This document shows, piece after piece, positions 18,755 to 26,974 of a stretch of 64,000 bases of DNA (position 1 is its first letter; each line of letters opens with the position of its first letter). The DNA lies in contig CADDZC010000001.1 in the NCBI GenBank assembly GCA_902812365.1, positions 41,213 to 105,212 on the forward strand, given 5' to 3'. Source of the DNA: Acidobacteriota bacterium. Lineage in GTDB: Bacteria; Acidobacteriota; Terriglobia; UBA7540. The position numbers were made by a program, and so were the translations under genes. The notes under the pieces were generated by a model, which did no database searches, was not told the DNA's origin, and saw only the letters and a program-made list of their open reading frames with translations.

Positions 18755-19210
18755 CTATAGCCGCTTCGCCATGACCCAGGCGGCCGCCCGGTTGGCGTAG
18801 TATTCTTCGATTCTTTTCACCTTCTGGTATCCTCGCTTTCGGTAGAAGGCTTGCGCGGCCAGATTATCCTCGGCGGTTTCGAGGTAGATCAGCTCGGCTC
18901 CTGCGCCGCGCACCCAGGCCTCGGCGGCGTCCATCAAGGCGGTGCCGACAGCACGCCGGCGCCAGGCTTCGGCCACATCGAGGGTGACAATATGCCCCGC
19001 CTTGGATGGCTGCCGGAAGGCGATCAGAAAGCCGACGAGCTGGCCGTCAGCCTCGGCAACCCAGGTTCGGGAGCGCCGGTGGGCCACGAATTGCGCGATC
19101 TCGTCTCGCGAGTAGGAGACGCCGGGTGGGAAGCAGGATTGGTCAAGTTGATAAAGGGCTTCGAGGTCGGAAGGTTGATAGAGTCGGACCCGCATGAACT
19201 GAAAATACAT
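18755..19210 (-). CDS. GNAT acetyltransferase, RimI-like
   Basis: A 151-residue GNAT protein. It shows RLYQPSDLEALYQLDQSCFP at the N-terminus, a VTLDVAEAWRRRAVGTALMD acetyl-CoA loop and the C-terminal NLAAQAFYRKRGYQKVKRI block, the arrangement of RimI-type N-alpha-acetyltransferases. The start could be ATG 19210 or ATG 19195; neither has a clear ribosome site. It ends five bases from the stop of the convergent TPR gene. Substrate unknown; ribosomal protein S18 N-terminal acetylation is the reference RimI reaction but should not be assumed. Confidence 0.75.
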   Translation of the reverse strand: MYFQFMRVRLYQPSDLEALYQLDQSCFPPGVSYSRDEIAQFVAHRRSRTWVAEADGQLVGFLIAFRQPSKAGHIVTLDVAEAWRRRAVGTALMDAAEAWVRGAGAELIYLETAEDNLAAQAFYRKRGYQKVKRIEEYYANRAAAWVMAKRL

Positions 19211-19320
19211 TCCCAAGGCGCAAGTCGGGCGCGGTTCAGTTTACCCTGATCGGGAGGCTCGCCGGCGCCGGGCTGGGTTCGACACGACGGCACCCCGGAA
19301 GCGGATGGCCCAGCCGCACG

Positions 19321-20154
19321 TCAGCCGAACGCGCGGCGAAACCACGGTTTCCGCCTCGGGGCCGGGGCCGGAATCTTGAGGCCGGACAAGAGCGCCTCCA
19401 CTTCCGGTGCCGGAAGCCCGGAGGCCTCGCGGCGAAAAAGACCGACTTCCCGAAGGGCCGTCCATGCCTCGAGGCAGCTCAGACACTGCACGATATGGTG
19501 CTCGGTGGGCTCCTTTTCGTACCATGTGGTTTGGCCGTCCTGGATCCGGATAAATTGCCGCACCGGAGCGCAGCCCTCGCTCCTGGAAGCCCAGGCCTGC
19601 CTCAGCACTTTCATCCAGCCTGACGGCCAGATGCTGCGGTCGATCTGGCGCGATAAAGCGATCGAATAGTCGGCCTGCAGGCGCTCGATGCCTTGCCGCG
19701 CCACGCCCGGGCTAATCCGCAGCAGCTTCTCGATCGTGGCGTCGGAATAGCCGGCGAGCTTGAAAAAGACGATCTCTTGCTGCAGCAGAGGAACACCGGC
19801 CAGCAGGGCTTTCAGTCTCTCGGACGTGGGCGGTTCGGCGCGGGAGTCGTCCCATGCCGGATCGAGCGCGGCGCAGCCCTGCTCCAGCAAGAACCTTCTG
19901 AGATCTATCAGAAACTCGCGTTCGGCCTGGTGCTCGAACCCTCTCAAGCGCTGGCAATCGTCAGCGGCGAGCGCTCCCAGGACGTCACGCCAGAATACCT
20001 CCCGGCGTACGCCGCGGCCGCCTCCGGGGTCCAGATAGACGTCGATCACGCGAAAGGCCACCGGCGTATACTGAATGATAAACCAACGCCAAGCCTCCGC
20101 CTGTCCGTTTTCGCAACCGGCGATGATCTGATGGAAGGTTGGTATACGAGCCAT
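19321..20154 (-). CDS. ECF-sigma-like protein fused to a ZAS-type zinc motif
   Basis: A 277-residue protein not matching a standard family by eye. Residues 1-100 (AWRWFIIQYTPVAFRVIDVYL) resemble a divergent sigma region 2, and 115-170 (LLQQEIVFFKLAGYSDATIE, then KLLRISPGVARQGIERL) look like a region 4 helix-turn-helix. After residue 190 it carries C195, then H220-x3-C224-x2-C227 (EHHIVQCLSCLEAW), the zinc-binding pattern of ZAS anti-sigma factors such as the one encoded at 23335-23574. A sigma-like and an anti-sigma-like module in one chain would allow self-inhibition; this is inference. ATG 20154 starts the conserved-looking region. No separate anti-sigma gene is adjacent. Confidence 0.55.
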   Translation of the reverse strand: MARIPTFHQIIAGCENGQAEAWRWFIIQYTPVAFRVIDVYLDPGGGRGVRREVFWRDVLGALAADDCQRLRGFEHQAEREFLIDLRRFLLEQGCAALDPAWDDSRAEPPTSERLKALLAGVPLLQQEIVFFKLAGYSDATIEKLLRISPGVARQGIERLQADYSIALSRQIDRSIWPSGWMKVLRQAWASRSEGCAPVRQFIRIQDGQTTWYEKEPTEHHIVQCLSCLEAWTALREVGLFRREASGLPAPEVEALLSGLKIPAPAPRRKPWFRRAFG

Positions 20155-20291
20155 ACCGGACGGGGATTGACGCGCGCCTGCTCCCAGCGGCCCGGCGGTG
20201 ATGCCCGCTTGCCGGTTGGTCGCAGACACGAAATCGCGGGCGGAGCGCCGCAGTCCCGGGGCGGCCGGCAAGCCTAAACCGACGAGGGCGG

Positions 20292-20849
20292 CTACCTCGC
20301 CTCGGCCTCTCGGATGCTCGCTCTCAAATCGGCAACCACAGCCGCCGCCGTGTCCTCGAGCGCCTTGGCCAGCGTCGGAGGCCGGTACGGCCGCCGCACA
20401 ACATCTTGCCAGATGGACTCGCCATTGCGACCCATCAGAAACACTTCTGAATGTACGTGTCGCAACCGCGCCGAGTCCAGGCACGTTCCCCGCAGAATCG
20501 CATCCGCCTCCTTGGCGCTGGCGACGATCCGGAACGGGCCTTCTTTGGCAATGTCATCGGCCAGCTTTTCGTTCAGGTTATCGTCGATCGGCTCGATGTA
20601 AATCGTATGGATACGGAGGAGCTTGCGGGGGTCGGTGGTGTTGTAGGTATGAGGACCCTTGAGCGACGGCGCCGTACCCAGCGTCGGACGCTGGGTGTCA
20701 TCCGGGTTTTTGCCGAGTGTGGGCGGCTTCTGTTGCTGGTCTGAGGCGGGCGGTGACTGCGGCTGGGACTGATCGTGGTGATCCTGCCCGGCCCGTGCGA
20801 CTCCGCACGCCACCAGGACCGCCAGCACGGCCAAGGAGAGTCTTTTCAT
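20292..20849 (-). CDS. Exported hypothetical protein
   Basis: 185 residues with a clear signal peptide (MKRLSLAVLAVLVACGVARA), then a Gln/Pro/Ser-rich linker of about 40 residues, then a compact alpha/beta domain (RIHTIYIEPIDDNLNEKLAD … RIVASAKEADAILRG … LAKALEDTAAAVVADLR). The pattern of a strand giving IEP, a helix, and a strand of the VxSAxEADAIL type recalls outer-membrane-associated domains that sense or help assemble envelope components (CsgG, LpoB or LptE-like). That is a fold guess only. ATG 20849 has GAGGAGG upstream. The Cys at position 15 is not a convincing lipobox because the alanine signal site follows it. Confidence 0.6.
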   Translation of the reverse strand: MKRLSLAVLAVLVACGVARAGQDHHDQSQPQSPPASDQQQKPPTLGKNPDDTQRPTLGTAPSLKGPHTYNTTDPRKLLRIHTIYIEPIDDNLNEKLADDIAKEGPFRIVASAKEADAILRGTCLDSARLRHVHSEVFLMGRNGESIWQDVVRRPYRPPTLAKALEDTAAAVVADLRASIREAEAR

Positions 20850-21040
20850 GGCCGACCTCCTCAATCAATCGGCCTTAGTGTACCAGAAACTATCCCCGGG
20901 GGAATCACCGTCCCGGAAGGCCGCCGGAATGACTGCCGGCGGGATCGCTTGGCTTGACTTCGCGTGGGGCCCTGGCTACATTCGAACCAGGCGAGGCCTG
21001 TGGTGTCGAAAGGCCGGCCCGCGCGAAGGCCCATGAGCTG

Positions 21041-21805
21041 ATGCAGAGTTTCCTCAAGCGCAAGGTGCTCGCCGTTCAAGACTTCGTTTATCTTTTCGCT
21101 TATTCTTTCCGCAATCTTGTCAGCCCACCGCGCTACTACGCGGACATGCTGGTGCAAATGGACGTGATCGGAGTCGGGTCGCTGCCGATTGTGCTGCTGA
21201 CCGGGTTTTTTACCGGCGCCGTCCTGGCCTTGCAAAGCTACCGCTCGCTCGCCCGCTTCGGAGAGGTCGCCCTTACCGGCCAAGTCGTGGCTTTATCGGT
21301 GGTGCTCGAGCTCGGGCCCGTGCTGACGGCTATCGTCGTGGCGGGGCGGAACAGCTCCGGGATTGCCTCCGAAATCGGCTCCATGCTCGTCAGCGAGCAA
21401 ATCGATGCCCTGCGAGCCATGGGAACCGATCCGCAGCGCAAGCTGGTGGCTCCGCGATTTTTCGCCACTTTGCTGACCCTCCCGCTGCTGACCGTGCTGG
21501 CCGACTTCATCGCCCTGCTCGGGGGATATCTGATCGCCTTCAGCACGGCGCACCTGTCGAGCAAAGAATACTGGGTGCCCGCGTATCAGTCGCTGGGTCC
21601 GCACGACGTGGTCCAGGGGCTTTTGAAACCCTTTGTGTTTGCCGTCATTATTTCGCTGGTAGGATGTTATTTCGGCCTGAGGACCACCGGGGGAACGGAA
21701 GGAGTGGGCCGGGCGACGACCGAAGCCGTGGTGGTGGCGGTGGTGCTGATCTTCGTCTTAGACTTCTTCATCACCCGCTTCCTGATTGGAATCGGCTTCG
21801 CCTAA
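21041..21805 (+). CDS. mlaE: MlaE-family ABC transporter permease
   Basis: A 254-residue membrane permease of the MlaE/YrbE family, which moves phospholipids between inner and outer membranes. Typical features are TGFFTGAVLALQSYRSLARFG, the ELGPVLTAIVVAGRNSSGIASEIGSM core and SEQIDALRAMGTDP, with a C-terminal VGRATTEAVVVAVVLIFVLD helix. Its TAA stop overlaps the ATG of the ATPase gene in a TAATG arrangement. The start is taken at ATG 21041, where family similarity begins; upstream GTG codons in frame cannot be excluded. No mlaD-type substrate-binding gene follows, unlike the usual mla order. Confidence 0.9.
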   Translation: MQSFLKRKVLAVQDFVYLFAYSFRNLVSPPRYYADMLVQMDVIGVGSLPIVLLTGFFTGAVLALQSYRSLARFGEVALTGQVVALSVVLELGPVLTAIVVAGRNSSGIASEIGSMLVSEQIDALRAMGTDPQRKLVAPRFFATLLTLPLLTVLADFIALLGGYLIAFSTAHLSSKEYWVPAYQSLGPHDVVQGLLKPFVFAVIISLVGCYFGLRTTGGTEGVGRATTEAVVVAVVLIFVLDFFITRFLIGIGFA

Positions 21806-22653
21806 TGATGGTGCCCCCGGCCGAGGAACCATTCTCGAAGCGCGACCAGATGAGCACCCCGGCTATTGAAATGCGCCACGTCTCGCTGGCCTTTGACGAA
21901 AAGCCGGTCATTGACGACGTCTCGTTTCAGGTTCCCCCCGGCGGCACCCTGATTCTGCTGGGTGCGACGGGCTCGGGCAAATCCCTCCTGCTGAAGCTGA
22001 TTCTGGGGCTCCTCAAGCCCGACCGCGGAGAAATCCTGATTGAGGGTCAAGATATCGTTCCCCTGCCGGAGACGGCGCTGAACGCCATTCGCAAGCGCAT
22101 GGGCATCGTCTTCCAGGAGGGCGCGCTGTTTGACTCTTTACCGGTCTACGAAAACGTCTCCTACCGGCTGCGGGAGGACGGCGAACGCGACGAGGCCAAG
22201 ATCGAAGCCAGGGTGCGGGAAGTGCTCGGTTTTGTGGAGATGGAACACGCCATCGATAAAATGCCCGCCGAGCTTTCCGGCGGCATGCGCCGCCGGGTTG
22301 CCATCGCCCGCGCCATCGCCAGCGCGCCTTCCATCATGCTGTACGACTCGCCCACCGCCGGCCTCGATCCGATCACGGCGCAGACCATCAACGTGCTGAT
22401 CATCAAGCTGCGTGACCTTCAGGGCGTAACCTCGGTCGTCGTCACCCACCGGCTGCAAGATACGGTAGTGCTGACCAACTTCGTCTATTCGGCGGAAAGA
22501 AAAGCATTGGTTCCGGCTTTCACCGATGGAGGGCCGCGCCGCCGCGGTCCCGTCCTTTTTCAGATTATGCGCGAGGGCCGGGTTGCCTTCCAGGGGACGC
22601 AGGAGGAGCTGGCGCGGGCCGCGGACCCTTCTCTGCAGCGATTCGTGGCGTGA
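21805..22653 (+). CDS. mlaF: MlaF-family ABC transporter ATP-binding protein
   Basis: A 282-residue ATPase that pairs with MlaE. Walker A is GATGSGKS (in ILLGATGSGKSLLLKLIL), the signature motif is LSGGMRRRVAIARAIA, and Walker B is IMLYDSPTAGLDP. The LSGGMRRR form and the H-loop VVVTHRLQDT are typical of MlaF/MkL proteins. ATG 21805 overlaps the upstream stop codon, favouring translational coupling; ATG 21850 is the alternative and still precedes the first strand. The gene pair is followed by an unrelated HNH gene with its own promoter, so this operon seems to have just two genes. Confidence 0.92.
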   Translation: MMVPPAEEPFSKRDQMSTPAIEMRHVSLAFDEKPVIDDVSFQVPPGGTLILLGATGSGKSLLLKLILGLLKPDRGEILIEGQDIVPLPETALNAIRKRMGIVFQEGALFDSLPVYENVSYRLREDGERDEAKIEARVREVLGFVEMEHAIDKMPAELSGGMRRRVAIARAIASAPSIMLYDSPTAGLDPITAQTINVLIIKLRDLQGVTSVVVTHRLQDTVVLTNFVYSAERKALVPAFTDGGPRRRGPVLFQIMREGRVAFQGTQEELARAADPSLQRFVA

Positions 22654-22682
22654 ATACCGACGGCGGATAGCGGGCCGGGCGA

Positions 22683-22712
22683 TTGACGCGGCCGGAGGGG
22701 AACCGGCATAAT
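22683..22712 (+). promoter_or_regulatory. Sigma-70-type promoter for the HNH gene
   Basis: TTGACG (22683-22688), 18-bp spacer, CATAAT (22707-22712), with the ATG 27 bases downstream. Five of six positions match in each hexamer. Confidence 0.55.
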
Positions 22713-22738
22713 GGGATTTTACAGGATGGGAATGCTCC

Positions 22739-23272
22739 ATGTCGGAGGCCCCGCAACGATTGCTTCAGGCCCCGGTGCTCGTGCTCAACGCGTCGTACGA
22801 GCCGATTAATATCACGCCCGTCCGCCGCGCCGTCGTCCTGCTCTTCAAGGGCGTGGCGACCACCGAAGAGGAAGATGGCGCTCACCTTCATTCCGCTCAC
22901 CTCTCGTTTCGGGTTCCCTCGGTGATCCGTTTACGGGAGTTCCGGCACATTCCTTTCCAGACTCGCGCCTTGTCGCGGAAGAACATCCTCCTGCGTGACC
23001 GCTATACGTGCCAGTACTGCCGCCACGTTCTCCCGGCTTCCGATCTCACCCTGGATCACGTGGTGCCGCGCTCGCGCGGCGGCCGCACCGACTGGGATAA
23101 CCTCGTCGCTTGCTGCCACCGCTGCAATACCCTGAAAGGCGACCGCTTGCCGGAAGAGGCGGGACTGCGGCTGCTCAAGCCCCCCCGGCCCTTCACCCTC
23201 CATACCAGCCGCCAGCTCATGCGGATGATGGGCAAGTCCGACGAGCGCTGGCGCAAATACCTGTTTTATTGA
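22739..23272 (+). CDS. HNH endonuclease family protein
   Basis: 177 residues containing an HNH nuclease domain. C-x2-C (CQYC) leads into [13 protein letters not shown] and then [17 protein letters not shown], giving the HNH core (LDHVVP, then N of DN, then the CxxC-N block) with two CxxC pairs holding a structural zinc. The N-terminal 80 residues ([20 protein letters not shown]) are conserved in a family widespread in Acidobacteriota, Cyanobacteria and Deltaproteobacteria as a lone chromosomal gene. It is neither a homing endonuclease nor part of a restriction locus as far as the neighbours show. Function unknown; the deep conservation suggests housekeeping nucleic-acid processing (inference). 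Confidence 0.85.
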   Translation: MSEAPQRLLQAPVLVLNASYEPINITPVRRAVVLLFKGVATTEEEDGAHLHSAHLSFRVPSVIRLREFRHIPFQTRALSRKNILLRDRYTCQYCRHVLPASDLTLDHVVPRSRGGRTDWDNLVACCHRCNTLKGDRLPEEAGLRLLKPPRPFTLHTSRQLMRMMGKSDERWRKYLFY

Positions 23273-23334
23273 TGAAGGCCGGCGCCGCGCCGGGAGTGAT
23301 CCCGAACCGGCGGGGAGGGAATGGACGCGCGGCC

Positions 23335-23574
23335 CTAGACGGCTTCCGCTTTCCACTTGCGCCGCAAAGCCTGGTGGAGTCGCTCGCGGACTCCGGCCGG
23401 CAGCGGAAAGAGCTTGCCGTCACAGTAGAGCTCGATCGTTTTGCGCGTCGTATCCAGCACGACCTCGCACTTGCGGCATAACTTCAGATGCGCTTCCAGT
23501 TCCTGCCGGAGATCGTCGCCGAGCTCCCCGTCCAGATAGTTGGAAATCTCGCGGAAGGCTTCTTTACACGTCAC
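23335..23574 (-). CDS. Anti-sigma factor with ZAS zinc finger
   Basis: A 79-residue protein with H29-x3-C33-x2-C36 (EAHLKLCRKCE), the ZAS motif of zf-HC2 anti-sigma factors, and a preceding Cys at position 3. There is no transmembrane segment, so it is a soluble ZAS protein and probably senses a cytoplasmic signal such as thiol oxidation; that last point is inference from soluble ZAS relatives like RsrA. Its start overlaps the end of the ECF sigma gene by 11 bases, indicating coupled synthesis of the pair at fixed ratio. Confidence 0.85.
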   Translation of the reverse strand: MTCKEAFREISNYLDGELGDDLRQELEAHLKLCRKCEVVLDTTRKTIELYCDGKLFPLPAGVRERLHQALRRKWKAEAV

Positions 23575-24307
23575 CGTTCGGACCTCGTTTGAAAATCCTG
23601 CTGAGCTGTTCCCGCAGGTGAAGACGCGCTCGGAAGAGCCGGGCCTTCACGGCCGGGATCGACAGCCCCAGCATCTCCGCCGTCTCGGCCGTCGAGAGGC
23701 CCTCCACGTCTCTCAGGAAGAAGACGGAACGAAAGGTGGGCGGCAACGACTGCGCGGCGCTGCGAAGGATTTGGCGCACTTCCTCCTGCGCCAGGAGCTG
23801 TTCGGGATCCGGCCGCCAGTCCGTGAATTCGCGCGGCGTCACCTCCCCATCTTCGTTCACCAAGTCTTCCATCGGCACGGACTTGTCCGACCGCCGCTTG
23901 CGGAGCTTCATCAGTCCTTCATTAACGGCGATCCGGACGATCCAGGTGTAAAAGCGGGAGTCCTCGCGGAAGCGGGGGAGGTTTTCAAAAGCCTTTAGGA
24001 ACGTCTCTTGGAGCACGTCTTCGGCATCTTCGGCGTTGCCGGTGATGTTGAGCGCCAAGCGGTATATTTTCTGCTCATAACGATTGACGAGTTCTTCGAA
24101 CGCCTCGTAACTGCCGGCCTTGGCCCGGGCCACCAAAACGGACTCGTCAGGCGCGGCCGCCGCCCGGGTGGCGGTCTGAGGACTGCTGCGAACCTTCGGA
24201 GCGACGTTTTCAGCTTTCACGAAGAGGCCGGTTGGGCGACAGATCGCACCTCTGGTCCCAGGCAGCGGAGGCCGGGGAGCCGCGCGGCTCAACATCAACC
24301 CTTCCAT
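23564..24307 (-). CDS. ECF RNA polymerase sigma factor
   Basis: A 247-residue sigma-70-family protein of the ECF (RpoE-like) group. Region 2 is YRLALNITGNAEDAEDVLQE through FYTWIVRIAVNEGLMKLRKR and binds the core enzyme and the -10 region. Region 4 is LPPTFRSVFFLRDVEGLSTA through KARLFRARLHLREQL and recognises the -35. The ~60-residue N-terminal extension is Pro/Ala-rich and may not be translated from 24307; a later start near the AAAPDESVL segment would give a standard length of about 190. The partner anti-sigma gene overlaps its 3' end. Target genes cannot be read from this window. Confidence 0.9.
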   Translation of the reverse strand: MEGLMLSRAAPRPPLPGTRGAICRPTGLFVKAENVAPKVRSSPQTATRAAAAPDESVLVARAKAGSYEAFEELVNRYEQKIYRLALNITGNAEDAEDVLQETFLKAFENLPRFREDSRFYTWIVRIAVNEGLMKLRKRRSDKSVPMEDLVNEDGEVTPREFTDWRPDPEQLLAQEEVRQILRSAAQSLPPTFRSVFFLRDVEGLSTAETAEMLGLSIPAVKARLFRARLHLREQLSRIFKRGPNGDV

Positions 24308-24433
24308 AGCCGATTCGATGCCAGGGACGCGTCTACGTTACACCGATACCGGCGAGGAGCGCAAGCGAGACGGGACGGCCCGCCTCCGGCCGGCGGGGTG
24401 GCGGAGGCCGGGCGCCGCCACGTAAAAATGCTC

Positions 24434-24462
24434 TTGCGCTTCGCCTTTTGTTCGCCTATGGT
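24434..24462 (+). promoter_or_regulatory. lexA promoter with candidate LexA operator
   Basis: TTGCGC (24434-24439), 17-bp spacer, TATGGT (24457-24462). The spacer holds a direct repeat TTCGCC at 24440-24445 and 24451-24456, an 11-bp period. Part of this reads CTTC-N7-GTTC, one base from the GTTC-N7-GTTC LexA box known from Alphaproteobacteria. A position between -35 and -10 of lexA itself suits autorepression. The same TTCGC-N6-TTCGC repeat occurs, on the other strand, in the promoter at 3776-3791. Confidence 0.5.
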
Positions 24463-24524
24463 AGATACTGCCGCGACCGATATCCCCGGGTAGCTCCAGC
24501 CGCCGGGCAACGGGAGGGATCACC

Positions 24525-25229
24525 ATGGCGCTGACCAAACGCCAGAAGCAAGTGCTCGATTACCTGGTGGAATTCATCAACCGACACGGCTATTCGCCGA
24601 GCTTTGAAGAGATGGGCCGGTTGCTTCGCCTCTCGTCCGTGGCGACGGTCCATAAGCACATCACGAATCTGGAGAAGAAGGGCTTCATTCGGCGCGGCCA
24701 CAACCGCAGCCGATCGATCGACGTCGTGGCCGTCCCGGGCTCGGTGCCGTTCGCGAGGACGGCCCGCCGCAACCTGCGTCCAACGTCCGCCTCACCGGGA
24801 GGCGGCCGCCGCCCGCCGGAAGCCGGCTCCCTCGCGCCCTCGCTGGCGCCGCTCGAGTTTCCCCTTCTCGGGCGGATCGCCGCCGGACGTCCCGTCGAAG
24901 CCATTCCAGACCCGGAGACCTTGTCGCTGGCTGACTTGACCCGCGCCAAGAGCCACATCTTCGTCCTGCGCGTCAAAGGCGACTCGATGATTGACGATCA
25001 CATCTGCGACGGCGACTACATCCTGGTGGAAGGCGCCAGCACGGCGGAAAACGGCGAGATCGTGGTGGCCCTGATCGAGGGCACCGACGCGACCCTCAAG
25101 CGATTCTTCCGCGAACCCGGCGGCCGCGTCCGGCTCCAGCCGGCCAATGCGCAAATGGATCCGATCACCCTGCCGGCGCGCGACGTGAAAATTCAGGGCC
25201 GGGTGATCGGGGTGTTGCGGAAGTATTGA
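24525..25229 (+). CDS. lexA: LexA SOS repressor
   Basis: A 234-residue LexA. The winged-helix DNA-binding domain (LTKRQKQVLDYLVEFINRHG … SPSFEEMGRLL … ATVHKHITNLEKKG) covers residues 1-65. The cleavage site is A120-G121 (LGRIAAGRPVEA), the catalytic Ser is S154 (VKGDSMIDD) and the Lys is K192 (GTDATLKRFF), so it should undergo RecA-stimulated self-cleavage. The linker between the two domains (about 70-110) is unusually long and Arg/Pro/Gly-rich, making the protein about 30 residues longer than E. coli LexA. Start ATG 24525 follows GGGAGG with good spacing. Confidence 0.95.
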   Translation: MALTKRQKQVLDYLVEFINRHGYSPSFEEMGRLLRLSSVATVHKHITNLEKKGFIRRGHNRSRSIDVVAVPGSVPFARTARRNLRPTSASPGGGRRPPEAGSLAPSLAPLEFPLLGRIAAGRPVEAIPDPETLSLADLTRAKSHIFVLRVKGDSMIDDHICDGDYILVEGASTAENGEIVVALIEGTDATLKRFFREPGGRVRLQPANAQMDPITLPARDVKIQGRVIGVLRKY

Positions 25230-25260
25230 CGAAGGACGGGGGCCGCTCCCGCCGGCGTCC

Positions 25261-26943
25261 TCACAGGTTGGCCCGCTTCATTTCCTCCATCAAATAGTCG
25301 CAAGAGCGGACGCAGAGCGCCATGATGGTGAGGGTCGGGTTCTGGCAGGCGCTCGAAGGGAATCCCGAGCCGTCCATGACAAACAGGTTCTTGATGTCGT
25401 GGGTCTGCTGAAACGGATTTAGCACCGAGGTTTTGGGATTCCCGCCCATGCGGGCAATGCCGACCTCGTGGATGCCGCGACCCGGCTCGCGGTTGTGCAC
25501 GGTAAAGGGCGAGATGTTCTTCGCTCCGGCGGCCTCCAGCATTTCCGAAGCCGACACAGCCATGTCGTCGATCATGGCGTGTTCGTTCTCCCCAAACTTC
25601 ATATGGATGCGCAGCACCGGAATGCCGTAGGCATCGACGACGTTCGGATCGATCTCCACGTAGTTCTCCCAGCGCGCCAGACACTCGCCGAAGCCCCCCA
25701 GCCCGAGCACGGGCACGCCCTCGAAGACCGCCCGCTTGAAGGCTTCGCCGAAGCCGGTGGCGTGAAAGTTGAAATTGAGCGAGCTGCCGCCCTGAAAACC
25801 GTAACCGCGCAGAAAATTTTTCCAGCGCGGCCCGGTGGTTCGGTTGCGGAAGCGGATTACGTAGATGCCGTCCGGCCGGTTGGGGCCGTCGGCGTTCGGC
25901 CGGGCGGCGAATTGGGGGAACTCGCCTCGCGCGCCGCCGCCCACCCAGATGTGGTCCATCAAGTAGTGGCCCAGCGCGCCGCTCGAGTTGGCGAGACCGT
26001 TCGGGTATTGCGGGTTGGCGGAGTTCAGCAGAATGCGGACCGACTCGAGCGATTGCGCGCACAGCAGCACCACGCGACCCCGCACTTCGCCAAGCTGCCG
26101 CGTGGCGCGGTCCACGTAGAGCACGCCGCGGGCCCGGTTGCGCTCGGCATCCATCAGCACCTGGTAGGCCATGGCGTTGGTGATGTGGGTCAGGTTGCCG
26201 GTCTTCGCGGCGTCGGCCACGGTGGTGAAGGCGGAGTTGAAATAGGAATGCGTGACGCAGCCCCGTTCGCAGGGGCCGCAATAATGGCACGGCGCGCGGC
26301 CGTGGGTGGGGCGGGTGAGGTTGGCCGAGCGGCCGAGCGTCACGGTCCAGCCGAGCTTGTCTTTGACGCGACGGCGAAACAGCGTCTCCGCGCACGTCAG
26401 GCCCATCGGCGGCTGGAACCGGCCGTCAGGCAGTTCCGGCACGCCCTCGGCCATTCCCGTTACCCCCACGTATTCCTCCACCAGGTCGTAGTAAGGCTCC
26501 AGGTCTTTGTAGCTGATCGGCCAGTCGACCCCGTAACCGTCCCGCGACGCCGCCTTGAAATCGAGGTCGCTGAAGCGATAACTCTGGCGCCCCCACACCA
26601 TCGTCCGCCCCCCGGTGACCCGCAGGCGGCCCACCCAGGTAAACGGCATGCCTTCCGGCGTGGTGTACGGCTCTTCGAGGTCGTTGGCGAACCAGTGGTA
26701 ATTGAATTCGTTGCAGAAGAGTTTCTGAATGGGGCGCGTTCGCTCGATCACGTGCGGAGCGCGGTCGCGATAGGGGAGCTGGAACGCCGGCCGGTGCTCG
26801 CTGTACTCGCTTTCCGGCACCGGCCGCCCGCAGTCGATCAGGGCCACCTTGATGCCGGCTTCCGTTAAACGTTTGCAGGCCCATCCGCCCGAGGCTCCCG
26901 AGCCCACCACAATCACGTCGAACCGCGTCTTCGAATAATCCAT
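25261..26943 (-). CDS. GMC-family oxidoreductase with a four-cysteine cluster
   Basis: A 560-residue FAD-dependent glucose-methanol-choline oxidoreductase. The dinucleotide motif is VVGSGASGGWACKRL (residues 11-25), and the C-terminal block contains GIHEVGIARMG and CQNPTLTIMAL, holding the active-site His and Asn pair region. Between them, PCHYCGPCERGC gives C-x2-C-x2-C-x3-C, a ferredoxin-like arrangement that could hold an iron-sulfur cluster, as in the FAD-Fe-S glucose and fructose dehydrogenases; the assignment of a cluster is inference. No small subunit or cytochrome gene is adjacent. The substrate is likely a sugar or alcohol. It has its own promoter and is divergent from the NDH-2 gene. 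Confidence 0.85.
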   Translation of the reverse strand: MDYSKTRFDVIVVGSGASGGWACKRLTEAGIKVALIDCGRPVPESEYSEHRPAFQLPYRDRAPHVIERTRPIQKLFCNEFNYHWFANDLEEPYTTPEGMPFTWVGRLRVTGGRTMVWGRQSYRFSDLDFKAASRDGYGVDWPISYKDLEPYYDLVEEYVGVTGMAEGVPELPDGRFQPPMGLTCAETLFRRRVKDKLGWTVTLGRSANLTRPTHGRAPCHYCGPCERGCVTHSYFNSAFTTVADAAKTGNLTHITNAMAYQVLMDAERNRARGVLYVDRATRQLGEVRGRVVLLCAQSLESVRILLNSANPQYPNGLANSSGALGHYLMDHIWVGGGARGEFPQFAARPNADGPNRPDGIYVIRFRNRTTGPRWKNFLRGYGFQGGSSLNFNFHATGFGEAFKRAVFEGVPVLGLGGFGECLARWENYVEIDPNVVDAYGIPVLRIHMKFGENEHAMIDDMAVSASEMLEAAGAKNISPFTVHNREPGRGIHEVGIARMGGNPKTSVLNPFQQTHDIKNLFVMDGSGFPSSACQNPTLTIMALCVRSCDYLMEEMKRANL

Positions 26944-26974
26944 GGACCGTCCTCACCCCTGGGAATCGGCCATG

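Noticed and set aside
25468..26868. 466-codon plus-strand frame opposite the GMC oxidoreductase
   Set aside because: Shadow of a well-supported gene; no domain; starts and ends inside it.
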